Below, in pieces: positions 1 through 7,377 of a DNA stretch of 48,796 nt; position 1 is the first letter of the stretch; every line of letters starts with the position of its first letter. Location of the stretch: positions 1 through 48,796 of the forward strand of contig JAILEM010000001.1 of NCBI GenBank assembly GCA_024687745.1, written 5' to 3'. This stretch comes from Lachnospiraceae bacterium. GTDB lineage: Bacteria > Bacillota > Clostridia > Lachnospirales > Lachnospiraceae. The notes under the pieces are model-generated. The model made no database searches, was not told the origin of the DNA, and saw nothing but the letters and a program-made list of their open reading frames with translations. The position numbers and the translations under genes are program-made.

Positions 1-733
1 CCGAGGGAACCTCACCGCTCATAATCTCATTCATGGAATCCTCTGCCATTTCCGGTGTCAGATCCTCCTTATTAACAAGCTTTACGATAGCCTCCTCTAT
101 GACCATTTTTTCTCTCCTTTTTAAATTCTTATCGGGTCTTAGGTCTTTTCTGATCTGACCATAGATCACGATATCTATAAAGTTTCTTATTATTTCCCTT
201 CCGTCAGGGGTCATGACCGATTCGGGATGGAACTGCAGTCCGTATACATGATGCTCTCTGTGTTCCACAGCCATGATCTCTCCGTCCTCACTCATTGCAG
301 TGATCTTTAATTCCCCGGGAAGAGAAGCCTCCTGTGATGCAAGAGAATGATATCTGGCAGTCTTGATGATATCGGGAAGCCCCATGAATATAGGGCTGTC
401 CTTATCTATCCTGGTGTCAGACTGTTTTCCGTGCATGAGCTGCTTTGCATAATCGATCTTTCCGCCGAGAGCCTCACAGATCGCCTGATGTCCGAGGCAT
501 ACACCAAGTATGGGTATCTTATCATAGAATTCCCGTACTGCCTCTTCGCATACGCCGGCGTCCTTAGGTCTTCCGGGTCCGGGAGAGAGTACTATTGCGG
601 AGGGGTTAAGAGCCTTTATCTCATCAAGGCTCAGTTCATCATTCCTGATGACCCTTATGTCGGGCTCCATGGCTCCGAGTAATTGATAAAGATTATATGA
701 AAAGCTGTCATAATTATCTATCAGTAATATCAT
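1..733 (-). CDS. trpGD: Anthranilate synthase component II fused to anthranilate phosphoribosyltransferase (TrpGD, partial)
   Basis: Bifunctional tryptophan-pathway enzyme. The TrpG part is a glutamine amidotransferase that supplies ammonia to TrpE; the TrpD part transfers phosphoribose to anthranilate. Translation from 733 begins MILLIDNYDSFSYNL, a class I amidotransferase start. It carries LSPGPGRP, the nucleophile motif GVCLGHQ (Cys79) and the catalytic-His motif GLQFHPES. The frame then runs without a stop through a basic linker (NLKRREKM) into a TrpD N-terminus starting at Met210 (KLVNKEDLTPEMAED). It is still open at the window edge, so most of TrpD is missing. The start overlaps the trpE stop (TGATG), indicating translational coupling. 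The fusion is read directly from the sequence. TrpGD fusions are known in other bacteria, so the domain assignment is secure. Confidence 0.93.
   Translation of the reverse strand, partial: MILLIDNYDSFSYNLYQLLGAMEPDIRVIRNDELSLDEIKALNPSAIVLSPGPGRPKDAGVCEEAVREFYDKIPILGVCLGHQAICEALGGKIDYAKQLMHGKQSDTRIDKDSPIFMGLPDIIKTARYHSLASQEASLPGELKITAMSEDGEIMAVEHREHHVYGLQFHPESVMTPDGREIIRNFIDIVIYGQIRKDLRPDKNLKRREKMVIEEAIVKLVNKEDLTPEMAEDSMNEIMSGEVPS
112..119 (-). promoter_or_regulatory. Internal ribosome binding site before the TrpD domain
   Basis: On the minus strand AAGGAGAG is followed by five A and an ATG (Met210 of the fused TrpGD frame). The spacing is ideal for an independent start. It could allow separate TrpD to be made from inside the fused gene, or be a remnant of an ancestral trpG/trpD boundary. 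Confidence 0.5.
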
Positions 734-2193
734 CACTTATCCTCCTCTGCTTTCTCAACCGATTCCAATACTGCTTTTGCTTTGTTTATACATTCCTCAT
801 ATTCATTTTCGGGTATGCTGTCTGCAACTATCCCGGCTCCCGTTCTTATGAATATCTTATCGTTTTTCTTAAAGGCAAGTCTTATGGCGATACAGGTATC
901 GAGGTTTCCGGTAAATGCCACATATCCTATGGCTCCGCCGTATAGTCCTCTTTTATTGTTCTCAAATTCATCGATGAGCTCACAGGCTCTTATTTTCGGA
1001 GCTCCGGAAAGTGTTCCTGCAGGAAGCAGCGCATCTATGGCATCTATGGCCGTATGATCCTTTGAAAGCTTACCCTTTACCGCCGAACCTATGTGCATAA
1101 CATGTGAATACTTTTCAACTGACATATATTTTTCAACATTTACCGTATCAAATTCACATATCCTGCCAAGGTCGTTCCTGCCAAGGTCAACTAACATATT
1201 GTGCTCGGCTCTTTCCTTTTCGTCTGCCAGAAGCTCCTTTTCAAGAGCCATATCCTCCTCGGGGGTCTTCCCCCTTTTCCTTGTCCCTGCAAGAGGGAAG
1301 GTCTTTATCTCATCATCCCTTACCTGTACCAGGGTTTCGGGTGATGCACCTGCTATCTCTACATTTCCCGAAAAATAGAACATATAAGGTGAGGGGTTGG
1401 TTGTACGCAGTATCCGGTAGGTGCTTAACAGGCTGCCTTCATAATCTGCCTCCATCGGATTTGACAAAACAAGCTGGAATATATCGCCCTCATGTATGTG
1501 ATCCTTGATCTTTTCAACCTTTTTACAGTATTCCTCCTTTGAAAAAGCAGGCTTTAATTCGGAAAGAAGTCTTCCGGGCTTTATTTCCTTAGGCTTTCCA
1601 AAGCGCACTATATTTTCCATTATGTCAAGCTCAAGACATCCTCTGTTATACTCGGTTTCTATATCATCGGTACCGATGTTGACTATGAGGAATATCTTCT
1701 GTAAGAGATTGTCATAGGCGATGAGCTTTTTAAACAGCATGAGATCCATATCGCTGAAATCATTTGTATTCTCCGCCTTAAGCTTTAACGTGGGTTCACT
1801 GTATTTAATGTAATCGTATGAAAAGTAACCCACAAAGCCGCCTGTGAAGGGGGGAAGTCCCTCTATCACAGGTGAGCGGTTCTCCTTTAAGAGCTTTTTT
1901 AAATGCTTTGCGGGATGCTCAACCTCTATATCTATTTTGCCTCCTGCCTTTATCATTAGCCTGTGGTCGTTGCAGATAAGCTCCATGTCGGGGTCATAAC
2001 CTAAGAAGGTATATCTACCCCATCGTACCTGATCCTCAACGCTTTCAAGTAAAAAGCAGTGGGTGCTTACAGACTGAAGCGCTAACAGCGTTTCAAGAGG
2101 TGTTCTTATGTCCGAGAGCAGCTCTCTTGTAAGAGGGATCAGATCATATTCACCTGTTGACGCGATCTTTTTTACTTCATCCAGTGTCATCAT
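733..2193 (-). CDS. trpE: Anthranilate synthase component I
   Basis: Converts chorismate plus ammonia from TrpG to anthranilate, the first committed step of tryptophan synthesis, in the cytosol. The protein has 486 residues, normal for TrpE. The N-terminal half has the feedback-site signature HCFLLES followed by RYTFLGYDP. The C-terminal chorismate-binding domain shows DIFQLVLSNP, the TLSGAPKIRACELIDE motif and RTGAGIVADSIPENEYEE. The chosen start is the first of two adjacent ATGs, nine bases after a GGAGG. It is the first gene after a T-box leader and overlaps trpGD by one base, so trpE-trpGD form one transcript. Regulation is expected by tRNA-Trp charging at the T-box and by tryptophan feedback on the enzyme. 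Confidence 0.96.
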   Translation of the reverse strand: MMTLDEVKKIASTGEYDLIPLTRELLSDIRTPLETLLALQSVSTHCFLLESVEDQVRWGRYTFLGYDPDMELICNDHRLMIKAGGKIDIEVEHPAKHLKKLLKENRSPVIEGLPPFTGGFVGYFSYDYIKYSEPTLKLKAENTNDFSDMDLMLFKKLIAYDNLLQKIFLIVNIGTDDIETEYNRGCLELDIMENIVRFGKPKEIKPGRLLSELKPAFSKEEYCKKVEKIKDHIHEGDIFQLVLSNPMEADYEGSLLSTYRILRTTNPSPYMFYFSGNVEIAGASPETLVQVRDDEIKTFPLAGTRKRGKTPEEDMALEKELLADEKERAEHNMLVDLGRNDLGRICEFDTVNVEKYMSVEKYSHVMHIGSAVKGKLSKDHTAIDAIDALLPAGTLSGAPKIRACELIDEFENNKRGLYGGAIGYVAFTGNLDTCIAIRLAFKKNDKIFIRTGAGIVADSIPENEYEECINKAKAVLESVEKAEEDK

Positions 2194-2259
2194 TGTTATA
2201 TACCTCCTTTTTTGTATTGCGGGTGCCAGGGTTAATGAAGCTTTCGCAGGTTATTGCAA

Positions 2260-2550
2260 AATAAAAAGCCCCTGACAAAATAAATATTTTGTCAAGGGCG
2301 GATATACTATTATAATAAGATCCGTGGTGCCACCTTGCTTTGCAGTATGACTGCACACTCTGCGGAATACCAACATATTCCCGGCAACTGACGTATGCCT
2401 TACGTCGTGGTATACTAAGAAACATCTTATCTTTTCGCCACGCCCTCCGCGGTCCATTTGCAGATCAGCGTTCTATCCGGCTTCCACCTTCCCGGACTCT
2501 CTGTGAGTGCCCCTCCTGCTTTATCTCCGCATCAACGGTTTACCGTATTA
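2260..2550 (-). promoter_or_regulatory. Tryptophan-specific T-box riboswitch
   Basis: This leader senses uncharged tRNA-Trp and allows read-through into trpE-trpGD when tryptophan is short. On the minus strand it has the Stem I features CAGAGAGTCC and GGTGGAAGCC (about 2475-2507). A candidate specifier loop reads GCAAATGGACC, with the Trp codon UGG at 2456-2454. The conserved T-box GGTGGCACCACGG is at about 2322-2337, followed by the intrinsic terminator. The UGG specifier and trpE as target agree with each other. The outer limits are approximate because I did not fold the RNA. Confidence 0.9.
2261..2298 (-). terminator. T-box-controlled terminator before trpE
   Basis: On the minus strand a near-perfect stem (CCCTTGACAAAAT against ATTTTGTCAGGGG around a short TATT loop) is followed by CTTTTTATTTT. 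It lies just downstream of the T-box sequence and about 70 bases before trpE, the normal place for a T-box attenuator. The T-box sequence at 2322-2337 can pair with its 5' arm to form the antiterminator. Confidence 0.9.
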
Positions 2551-2562
2551 AATTGTTGTTAA

Positions 2563-2592
2563 ATTATAAACATATATCTTTTTTGTTGTCAA
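2563..2592 (-). promoter_or_regulatory. Sigma-A-type promoter for the trp T-box transcript
   Basis: On the minus strand TTGACA (2592-2587) and TATAAT (2568-2563), both consensus, are separated by 18 bases and lie directly upstream of the T-box Stem I. An A-tract flanks the -35 box. Confidence 0.85.
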
Positions 2593-2643
2593 CTTTTTTT
2601 TTAGGATTCCTTTAATTTAACTCTGACAGAGATATCCTGTTTG

Positions 2644-3663
2644 TCAGTGCTTTGGAATATTGCAGGCACTTAGGCCCTCTTCCTCGGCCTTTTTGTATTC
2701 TTCAAGGGGATTAAGCAATACATCCTCGTATTCCCTGTGTTCATTGAACCATTTAACGGCATAGGAACAGGTCAGCTCGGCTTTTTTCCCTTCGCTTAGA
2801 AGCTTGTCGGCCATGGCTTTTATAAGCTTTGAAGCTATTCCTCTGTGCTGAATCGAGGGATCGACCACAGTATGAGTCACTTCAACATGTCCGTTTTCAT
2901 ATTCGGGGAAGATCACATAGGCTTTTTCGTTTTTGTCAGCATCCTCAAACCATATCTTGGTATTCTTGTACTTAAGGGTAAGCCCCTCATCCTTTATGGC
3001 TGTAAGATACCAGTCATAGGGCCTTAGCCTTTCATCATCCTTCTGTATCCTCTCCCTTGCATCCTTAAGCGTCAGGGGAGAACCCATCAGCACGTCATCA
3101 CCGGGTTTCCAGTCTGCAGGGGTTGAGATATTTTCGATATCATGCTTTTGAAGAGAGAGTATTACTCTTTTGATCTCGTCTATATTTCTTCCCGTTGACA
3201 TTGGGTAATAAAGGATGGCTCTTACGATGGATTCAGGATCGATTATAAATACGGCTCTTACAGTCTGTGTTTTAGCCACTGTCTGGAGCATCCCGTACAT
3301 ACCTGCAACCTTCATGGTGATATCTGCGACTATGGGGAAGGGTATGCTGACCCTTCCTTCCCCGTTGAGATCGATCTTTTCGATGTTTTCCGTCCAGGCA
3401 ATATGTGAGTGGAGAGAATCTATCGAGAGTCCTAAAAGCTCTGTATTTATCTCCTTAAATTCACCGTACCTTTTGGCAAATGCTATAAATTCCGTTGTAC
3501 AGACGGGAGTAAAATCGGCGGGATGGGAGAAGAATACCACCCACTTACCCTTATAATCATCGGGAAAATTTAGCTTTCCCATTGTTGTCATGCTTCTGAA
3601 GGAAGGAGCAATATCTCCTATTGTGGGCATCATCTGTACCTTGATATTTTCATTTTCTGTCAT
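2644..3663 (-). CDS. Peroxiredoxin fused to a YjdJ-like acetyltransferase domain
   Basis: Residues 1 to about 215 form a 1-Cys/Prx6-like peroxiredoxin that should reduce hydroperoxides. It has GKWVVFFSHPADFTPVC with peroxidatic Cys55, then TTEF, AVFIIDPE, and the long C-terminal arm typical of the group (STPADWKPGDDVLM). Residues about 245-339 resemble a short GNAT domain (HTVVDPSIQHRGIASKLIKA, then TCSYAVKWF) like small YjdJ-type proteins. No clear resolving Cys is seen in the peroxiredoxin part; a Cys lies in the GNAT domain. The start is the ATG at 3663, ten bases after AGGAGG; an upstream in-frame ATG (3699) has no ribosome site. It is a single-gene unit. The two domains are confident; the reason for joining them is unknown. 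Confidence 0.87.
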   Translation of the reverse strand: MTENENIKVQMMPTIGDIAPSFRSMTTMGKLNFPDDYKGKWVVFFSHPADFTPVCTTEFIAFAKRYGEFKEINTELLGLSIDSLHSHIAWTENIEKIDLNGEGRVSIPFPIVADITMKVAGMYGMLQTVAKTQTVRAVFIIDPESIVRAILYYPMSTGRNIDEIKRVILSLQKHDIENISTPADWKPGDDVLMGSPLTLKDARERIQKDDERLRPYDWYLTAIKDEGLTLKYKNTKIWFEDADKNEKAYVIFPEYENGHVEVTHTVVDPSIQHRGIASKLIKAMADKLLSEGKKAELTCSYAVKWFNEHREYEDVLLNPLEEYKKAEEEGLSACNIPKH

Positions 3664-3954
3664 TGATATAAGTCCTCCTGTAATTGTTATAATAACCAAG
3701 GGAAACCGCCTGCCTCATCTGTTTATCTGCCTTATACAGACCAGATGGGAATGATATGATCATTTGCAGGAGCCTTATTTATGATTTTAACATATAACCG
3801 GTCATATAATAAGTATGTTTGGCTTTTTATTCTGTTATATGTGCTTTTTTTGTGATATGATACTGATACCGGGTCAGAGATAAAAAATACGGAGTATACG
3901 CGATATTAAACGATAGAGACCGCTGTGGATCTAGGGTCATAAGGAGGATAAAAG
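3664..3954. other. Intergenic region between prx and thrH
   Basis: Divergent promoter region of 291 bases without a gene. It holds the prx ribosome site, an 11-base interrupted palindrome (3686-3696) and a candidate extended -10 toward thrH (see separate entry). Nothing else was recognised. Confidence 0.6.
3853..3861 (+). promoter_or_regulatory. Candidate extended -10 promoter for thrH
   Basis: TGATATGAT fits a TGn extended -10 box. The -35 position (around 3832-3838, CTGTTAT) is weak. It lies about 95 bases before thrH and is the best promoter-like element in the gap. Confidence 0.35.
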
Positions 3955-4557
3955 ATGTATATAACCTGTCTGGATCTTGAGGGAGTGCTTGTTCCCGAGA
4001 TATGGATCGCATTTTCGGAGGAAACAGGGATCCCCGAATTAAGAAGAACAACCAGGGATGAGCCTGATTACGGAAAGCTTATGAAGTACAGGATCGACAT
4101 ATTAAGGCAGCACGGGCTTGGATTAAAGCAGATACAGGATACGATCGCAAGGATAGATCCGCTGCCGGGAGCTAAGGAATTTCTGGATGAATTGAGATCC
4201 TTCTGTCAGGTTATCATAATCAGTGACACCTTTACCCAGTTTGCGATGCCCTTAATGAAAAAACTCGGGATGCCTACGCTTTTCTGTAACAGCCTTGAGG
4301 TAAACGAAGAAGGGATGATAACAGACTATAAGATGCGTATAGAAAATTCCAAGCTTTCAACCGTAAAGGCACTTCAGTCCATAGGATTTGAAACGATAGC
4401 GGCAGGTGACAGCTATAATGATCTGGGAATGATCCTTGAAAGTAAGGCAGGTTTCCTTTTCAGGAGTACCGAACAGATTAAAAAGGATCATCCGGAACTT
4501 AAAGCCTTTGAGGAATATGATGAGTTTTTACAGGCTATAAAAGAGATCGTGCTCTAG
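3955..4557 (+). CDS. thrH: ThrH: phosphoserine phosphatase / homoserine phosphotransferase
   Basis: HAD-superfamily enzyme. Characterised ThrH proteins dephosphorylate phosphoserine and can pass the phosphate to homoserine, linking serine and threonine synthesis. The first motif is DLEGVLVPEIWIAF, where DLEG (Asp7, Glu9) replaces the usual DxDG, a ThrH hallmark. TTRDEPDYGKLM and IISDTF (motif II), then AAGDSYNDLGM (motif IV), also match the family. The length of 200 residues is normal. The ATG follows AGGAGG by seven bases. It leads a run of plus-strand genes reaching 9075, with a short gap to the next gene. Confidence 0.93.
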   Translation: MYITCLDLEGVLVPEIWIAFSEETGIPELRRTTRDEPDYGKLMKYRIDILRQHGLGLKQIQDTIARIDPLPGAKEFLDELRSFCQVIIISDTFTQFAMPLMKKLGMPTLFCNSLEVNEEGMITDYKMRIENSKLSTVKALQSIGFETIAAGDSYNDLGMILESKAGFLFRSTEQIKKDHPELKAFEEYDEFLQAIKEIVL

Positions 4558-4590
4558 AGTTTGATAATTGAATTAAAAAGCAGGTGAGTT

Positions 4591-5193
4591 ATGGATAAGG
4601 GGCTTAATGATCCTAAGATGAGAGAGATCCTTTTTGATACCATAGAGGCACAGTACGAGAAAAGAAGGAAACCGGTAAGGGTATTTGAAGAGCTTTGCAT
4701 CGGTAAGAGCAGGGCAGATGCCATAATGGTCACAAAGGATCAGATCCTTGGTTATGAGATAAAAAGTGACAGGGACTCTCTTGTAAGACTTAAAAAACAG
4801 GTCAGAAATTATGACAGATTCTGTGATTACTGCTATATTGTCACAGGTCTGCATTACATAGACAGGATAGAGGAAGCTGTCCCAAAGCACTGGGGGATCT
4901 TTGATATCTTAGAGGATGAAGAGGGAAACCTTCATATGGAGATGTTCAGGGCCGCAGAGAGAAATCCCGCAGAGAGACCTCTTACAAAGCTTAAGAATCA
5001 GATGAATCTTTTGTGGAGAATGGAGCTTATGGATATCATACATTCCCATAAGATAAAAGGATACAGTCATAAGAATAAATACAAACTAAGGGATCTTATA
5101 GTAGAAAGGTTGGGGAAGGAAGAATCCAAGCTTTTGACCTGTGAGGCGCTTTTGAACAGGGATTACAGTATATTTGACGAAGATGAAAAATAA
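4591..5193 (+). CDS. Sce7726-family protein (nuclease-fold-like)
   Basis: Two hundred residues. The first half reads as a PD-(D/E)xK-like core: SRADAIMV, then GYEIKSDRDSLVRLKKQVRNYD, with a candidate acidic-lysine motif (EIKSDRD) and a following Gln. The second half has LLWRMELMDII and an LRDLIVERL helix region, as in Sce7726-family proteins, whose function is not established. The fold similarity suggests DNA binding or cleavage, but this is inference. The start ATG lies after GGTGAG. It sits between thrH and a cyclophilin with a 15-base gap to the latter, so co-transcription is likely. There is no partner suggesting a defence system. Confidence 0.7.
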   Translation: MDKGLNDPKMREILFDTIEAQYEKRRKPVRVFEELCIGKSRADAIMVTKDQILGYEIKSDRDSLVRLKKQVRNYDRFCDYCYIVTGLHYIDRIEEAVPKHWGIFDILEDEEGNLHMEMFRAAERNPAERPLTKLKNQMNLLWRMELMDIIHSHKIKGYSHKNKYKLRDLIVERLGKEESKLLTCEALLNRDYSIFDEDEK

Positions 5194-5208
5194 TAAGGAG
5201 GAAGAATT

Positions 5209-5730
5209 ATGGCACAGAACCCTATCGTAACGATAACAATGAACAACGGAGATGTGATAAAGGCGGAATTATACCCCGATATCGCACCACAGTCGGTGAA
5301 CAATTTTATAAGCCTTATCAATAAAGGCTTTTATAACGGACTTATCTTTCACAGAGTGATAAAGGGCTTTATGATACAGGGTGGGGATCCTGACGGGATA
5401 GGTACCGGAGGTCCCGGCTATTCGATAAAGGGTGAATTTACACATAACGGATTTAAGAATGACTTAAAGCATGATAAGGGTGTCCTTTCCATGGCAAGGA
5501 GCATGATGCCTGATTCTGCCGGAAGCCAGTTCTTTATAATGCATAAAAAGTCTCCCCATCTTGATGGAGAATATGCTGCCTTTGGAAAGGTTATAGAGGG
5601 CATTGAAAATGTTGATAAGATCGCGGAAACAGAAACTGATTACAGTGACAGGCCGACAGAACCGCAGATTATGAAGAGTGTTACCGTAGAAACCTTCGGA
5701 GTGGAGTATGATGAGCCGCAAAAATTATAA
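5209..5730 (+). CDS. ppiB: Peptidyl-prolyl cis-trans isomerase, cyclophilin type
   Basis: Cytosolic cyclophilin that speeds proline isomerisation in folding proteins. The 173 residues contain FHRVIKGFMIQGGDPDGIGTGGPGY, the catalytic Arg/Phe/Gln stretch, and then SMARSMMPDSAGSQFFI and YAAFGKVIEGI. There is no signal peptide, so it stays in the cytosol. AAGGAGG precedes the ATG at good spacing. The last 23 bases overlap the start of the GH5 gene in another frame. Confidence 0.96.
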   Translation: MAQNPIVTITMNNGDVIKAELYPDIAPQSVNNFISLINKGFYNGLIFHRVIKGFMIQGGDPDGIGTGGPGYSIKGEFTHNGFKNDLKHDKGVLSMARSMMPDSAGSQFFIMHKKSPHLDGEYAAFGKVIEGIENVDKIAETETDYSDRPTEPQIMKSVTVETFGVEYDEPQKL

Positions 5731-6970
5731 AAGGACGGTTGTTATTTTTATACTTATGATAGCTGTAATGTTTTCAGGATGCAGTTTTTCAGATACTGCG
5801 TCTGCTGACAGTCAGGAGATTAAAAACGATACAGAGGATACCGTTGTCAGAGAGACAGAGGTATCCTCAGTTGAATTTGCAGAAAAACTGGGACTTGGAT
5901 GGAATCTGGGTAATACTCTTGAAGCATATTATGATGACAGGGTTTTTGAGGATGACCTCACAACGGAGACCTGCTGGGACAATCCCTATACCACCAAAGA
6001 GATGATAGATTATATCAAAGAGGCAGGCTTTACTTCCGTCAGGATCCCCGTGACCTGGCATTTACATCTTAAGGACCCTGATATAACTTCAGACTCTGAG
6101 ATAGAGATAAATGAGGAGTGGATGAAGAGGGTTTCTGAGGTTGTCGATTACTGCATAGATAATGATATGTATGTGATAATCAATATCCATCATGATAATT
6201 CAGAGGAATATTATTATCCCGATATGGAGCACAGGGAGCAGTCTCTTAAATATGTGGAGGGTATCTGGAGAGAGGTTTCAGAGTATTTTAAGGATTATGA
6301 TGAACATCTTATCTTTGAAGCTCTCAATGAGCCAAGACTTGTGGGTACCGTATATGAATGGAAGATCAATTATCTTATTGATGAGTGTAAGGAAGCGGAG
6401 CAGATAATAAATGAATCAAATCAGGTCTTTGTGGATACGGTAAGGAAAAGCGGCGGAAATAATAAAAACAGATATCTCCTGGTTCCGGGATATGACGGTG
6501 GAGCTATTGCCATCCAGTCTGCCGGATTTAAGATGCCAAAGGACAGTGCAAGTGACAAGCTCCTGCTCGAGGTACATGCATACATTCCCTATACCTTCGC
6601 CCTTCAGAAGTTAAATAATGTAAAGACAAACAGCCATTTTTCAAAAGATGAAGGAAGCTCTACCTATGAGATAGACGAACTTTCCAAAATGTTAAATGAG
6701 GATTTTATAAAAAAAGGAATAGGTGTTGTAGTCGATGAATTCGGTGCCAGAAATAAAGAAGGCAATGACGGCGACAGGATAGAATTTTACAGCTATTATA
6801 TAAAAACCATGGCAAGCTATGGCATTCCCTGTTTTATTTGGGACAATAACATAGGAGAAGGGGATGGCGAACAGTTTGGTATATTTGACAGGGAGAACCT
6901 TGACTGGCATTTTAAGGATGTGGCAAAAGCCATTATAAGTGCAGGTAAGGAAGGCTATGGTAAGGACTGA
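5708..6970 (+). CDS. Glycoside hydrolase family 5 endoglucanase, lipoprotein
   Basis: Extracellular, membrane-anchored beta-glucanase of GH5, most like subfamily 4 (cellulase, xyloglucanase or mixed-linkage glucanase). The N-terminus is a lipoprotein signal: basic KNYKR, a hydrophobic stretch, then the lipobox MFSGC (Cys25). After a short polar linker comes the catalytic barrel with LGLGWNLGNTLEA. The acid/base Glu208 lies in FEALNEPRLVG and the nucleophile Glu344 in VVVDEFGARNKE. CFIWDNN follows near the end. There is no attached carbohydrate-binding module in the 420 residues. The start overlaps the cyclophilin gene; two adjacent ATGs are possible starts. Exact substrate specificity cannot be told from the sequence. 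Confidence 0.93.
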   Translation: MMSRKNYKRTVVIFILMIAVMFSGCSFSDTASADSQEIKNDTEDTVVRETEVSSVEFAEKLGLGWNLGNTLEAYYDDRVFEDDLTTETCWDNPYTTKEMIDYIKEAGFTSVRIPVTWHLHLKDPDITSDSEIEINEEWMKRVSEVVDYCIDNDMYVIINIHHDNSEEYYYPDMEHREQSLKYVEGIWREVSEYFKDYDEHLIFEALNEPRLVGTVYEWKINYLIDECKEAEQIINESNQVFVDTVRKSGGNNKNRYLLVPGYDGGAIAIQSAGFKMPKDSASDKLLLEVHAYIPYTFALQKLNNVKTNSHFSKDEGSSTYEIDELSKMLNEDFIKKGIGVVVDEFGARNKEGNDGDRIEFYSYYIKTMASYGIPCFIWDNNIGEGDGEQFGIFDRENLDWHFKDVAKAIISAGKEGYGKD

Positions 6971-7010
6971 ATACAAAAGAGTATAAAAGGGGATCGGAAA
7001 GAGGTTTAAT

Positions 7011-7349
7011 ATGTTGATAAGCGAAAGGATATTTCTTCTTCTTGAGGAAAAAAACATATCCCAGAAGGATTTTTCAAGCAGGACGGGTATAGCCCAGAGT
7101 ACGATAAGTGACTGGAAAAGAAAAAAGACAAATCCGGCATCCGATAAGATCATGATAATCTGTGATGTTCTGAATGTATCTCCCTATGAGCTTTTATCCG
7201 GGGCAGAGGGTAAGAATATAAATAAGCTTGATTATGTGATGATAGACAAAAGATCCGATGATTATAAGTTTATCGAAAGATACAGAAAACTCAGCGGAGG
7301 AAAGAAAAACAGGGTAAAGGGTTATATACAGGCCCTGCTTGGAGAATAA
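7011..7349 (+). CDS. XRE-family helix-turn-helix regulator
   Basis: A 111-residue cytosolic protein whose first 65 residues form a Cro/CI-type DNA-binding domain: KDFSSRTGIAQSTISDWKRK followed by NPASDKIMIICDVLNVSPYELL. The remaining about 45 residues, ending in KKNRVKGYIQALLGE, are a short helical tail likely used for dimerisation. AGAGG lies before the ATG. It is 28 bases ahead of the ABC-class ATPase gene, so the two are probably co-transcribed. Its targets are unknown. Confidence 0.88.
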   Translation: MLISERIFLLLEEKNISQKDFSSRTGIAQSTISDWKRKKTNPASDKIMIICDVLNVSPYELLSGAEGKNINKLDYVMIDKRSDDYKFIERYRKLSGGKKNRVKGYIQALLGE

Positions 7350-7377
7350 GGCCCTCTTAAAATAACAGGAGATATTA

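Noticed and set aside
2620..2648. CTGACA/TGTCAG hairpin at the peroxiredoxin stop, considered as its terminator
   Set aside because: Short stem with a long loop and no T run directly after it.
3686..3696. GTTATAATAAC palindrome before the peroxiredoxin gene, considered as a PerR box
   Set aside because: Shorter than a PerR box and equally likely in AT-rich DNA; no further support.
4591..5193. Sce7726-family protein as part of a defence system
   Set aside because: Neighbours are thrH and cyclophilin; no methylase, helicase or toxin gene.
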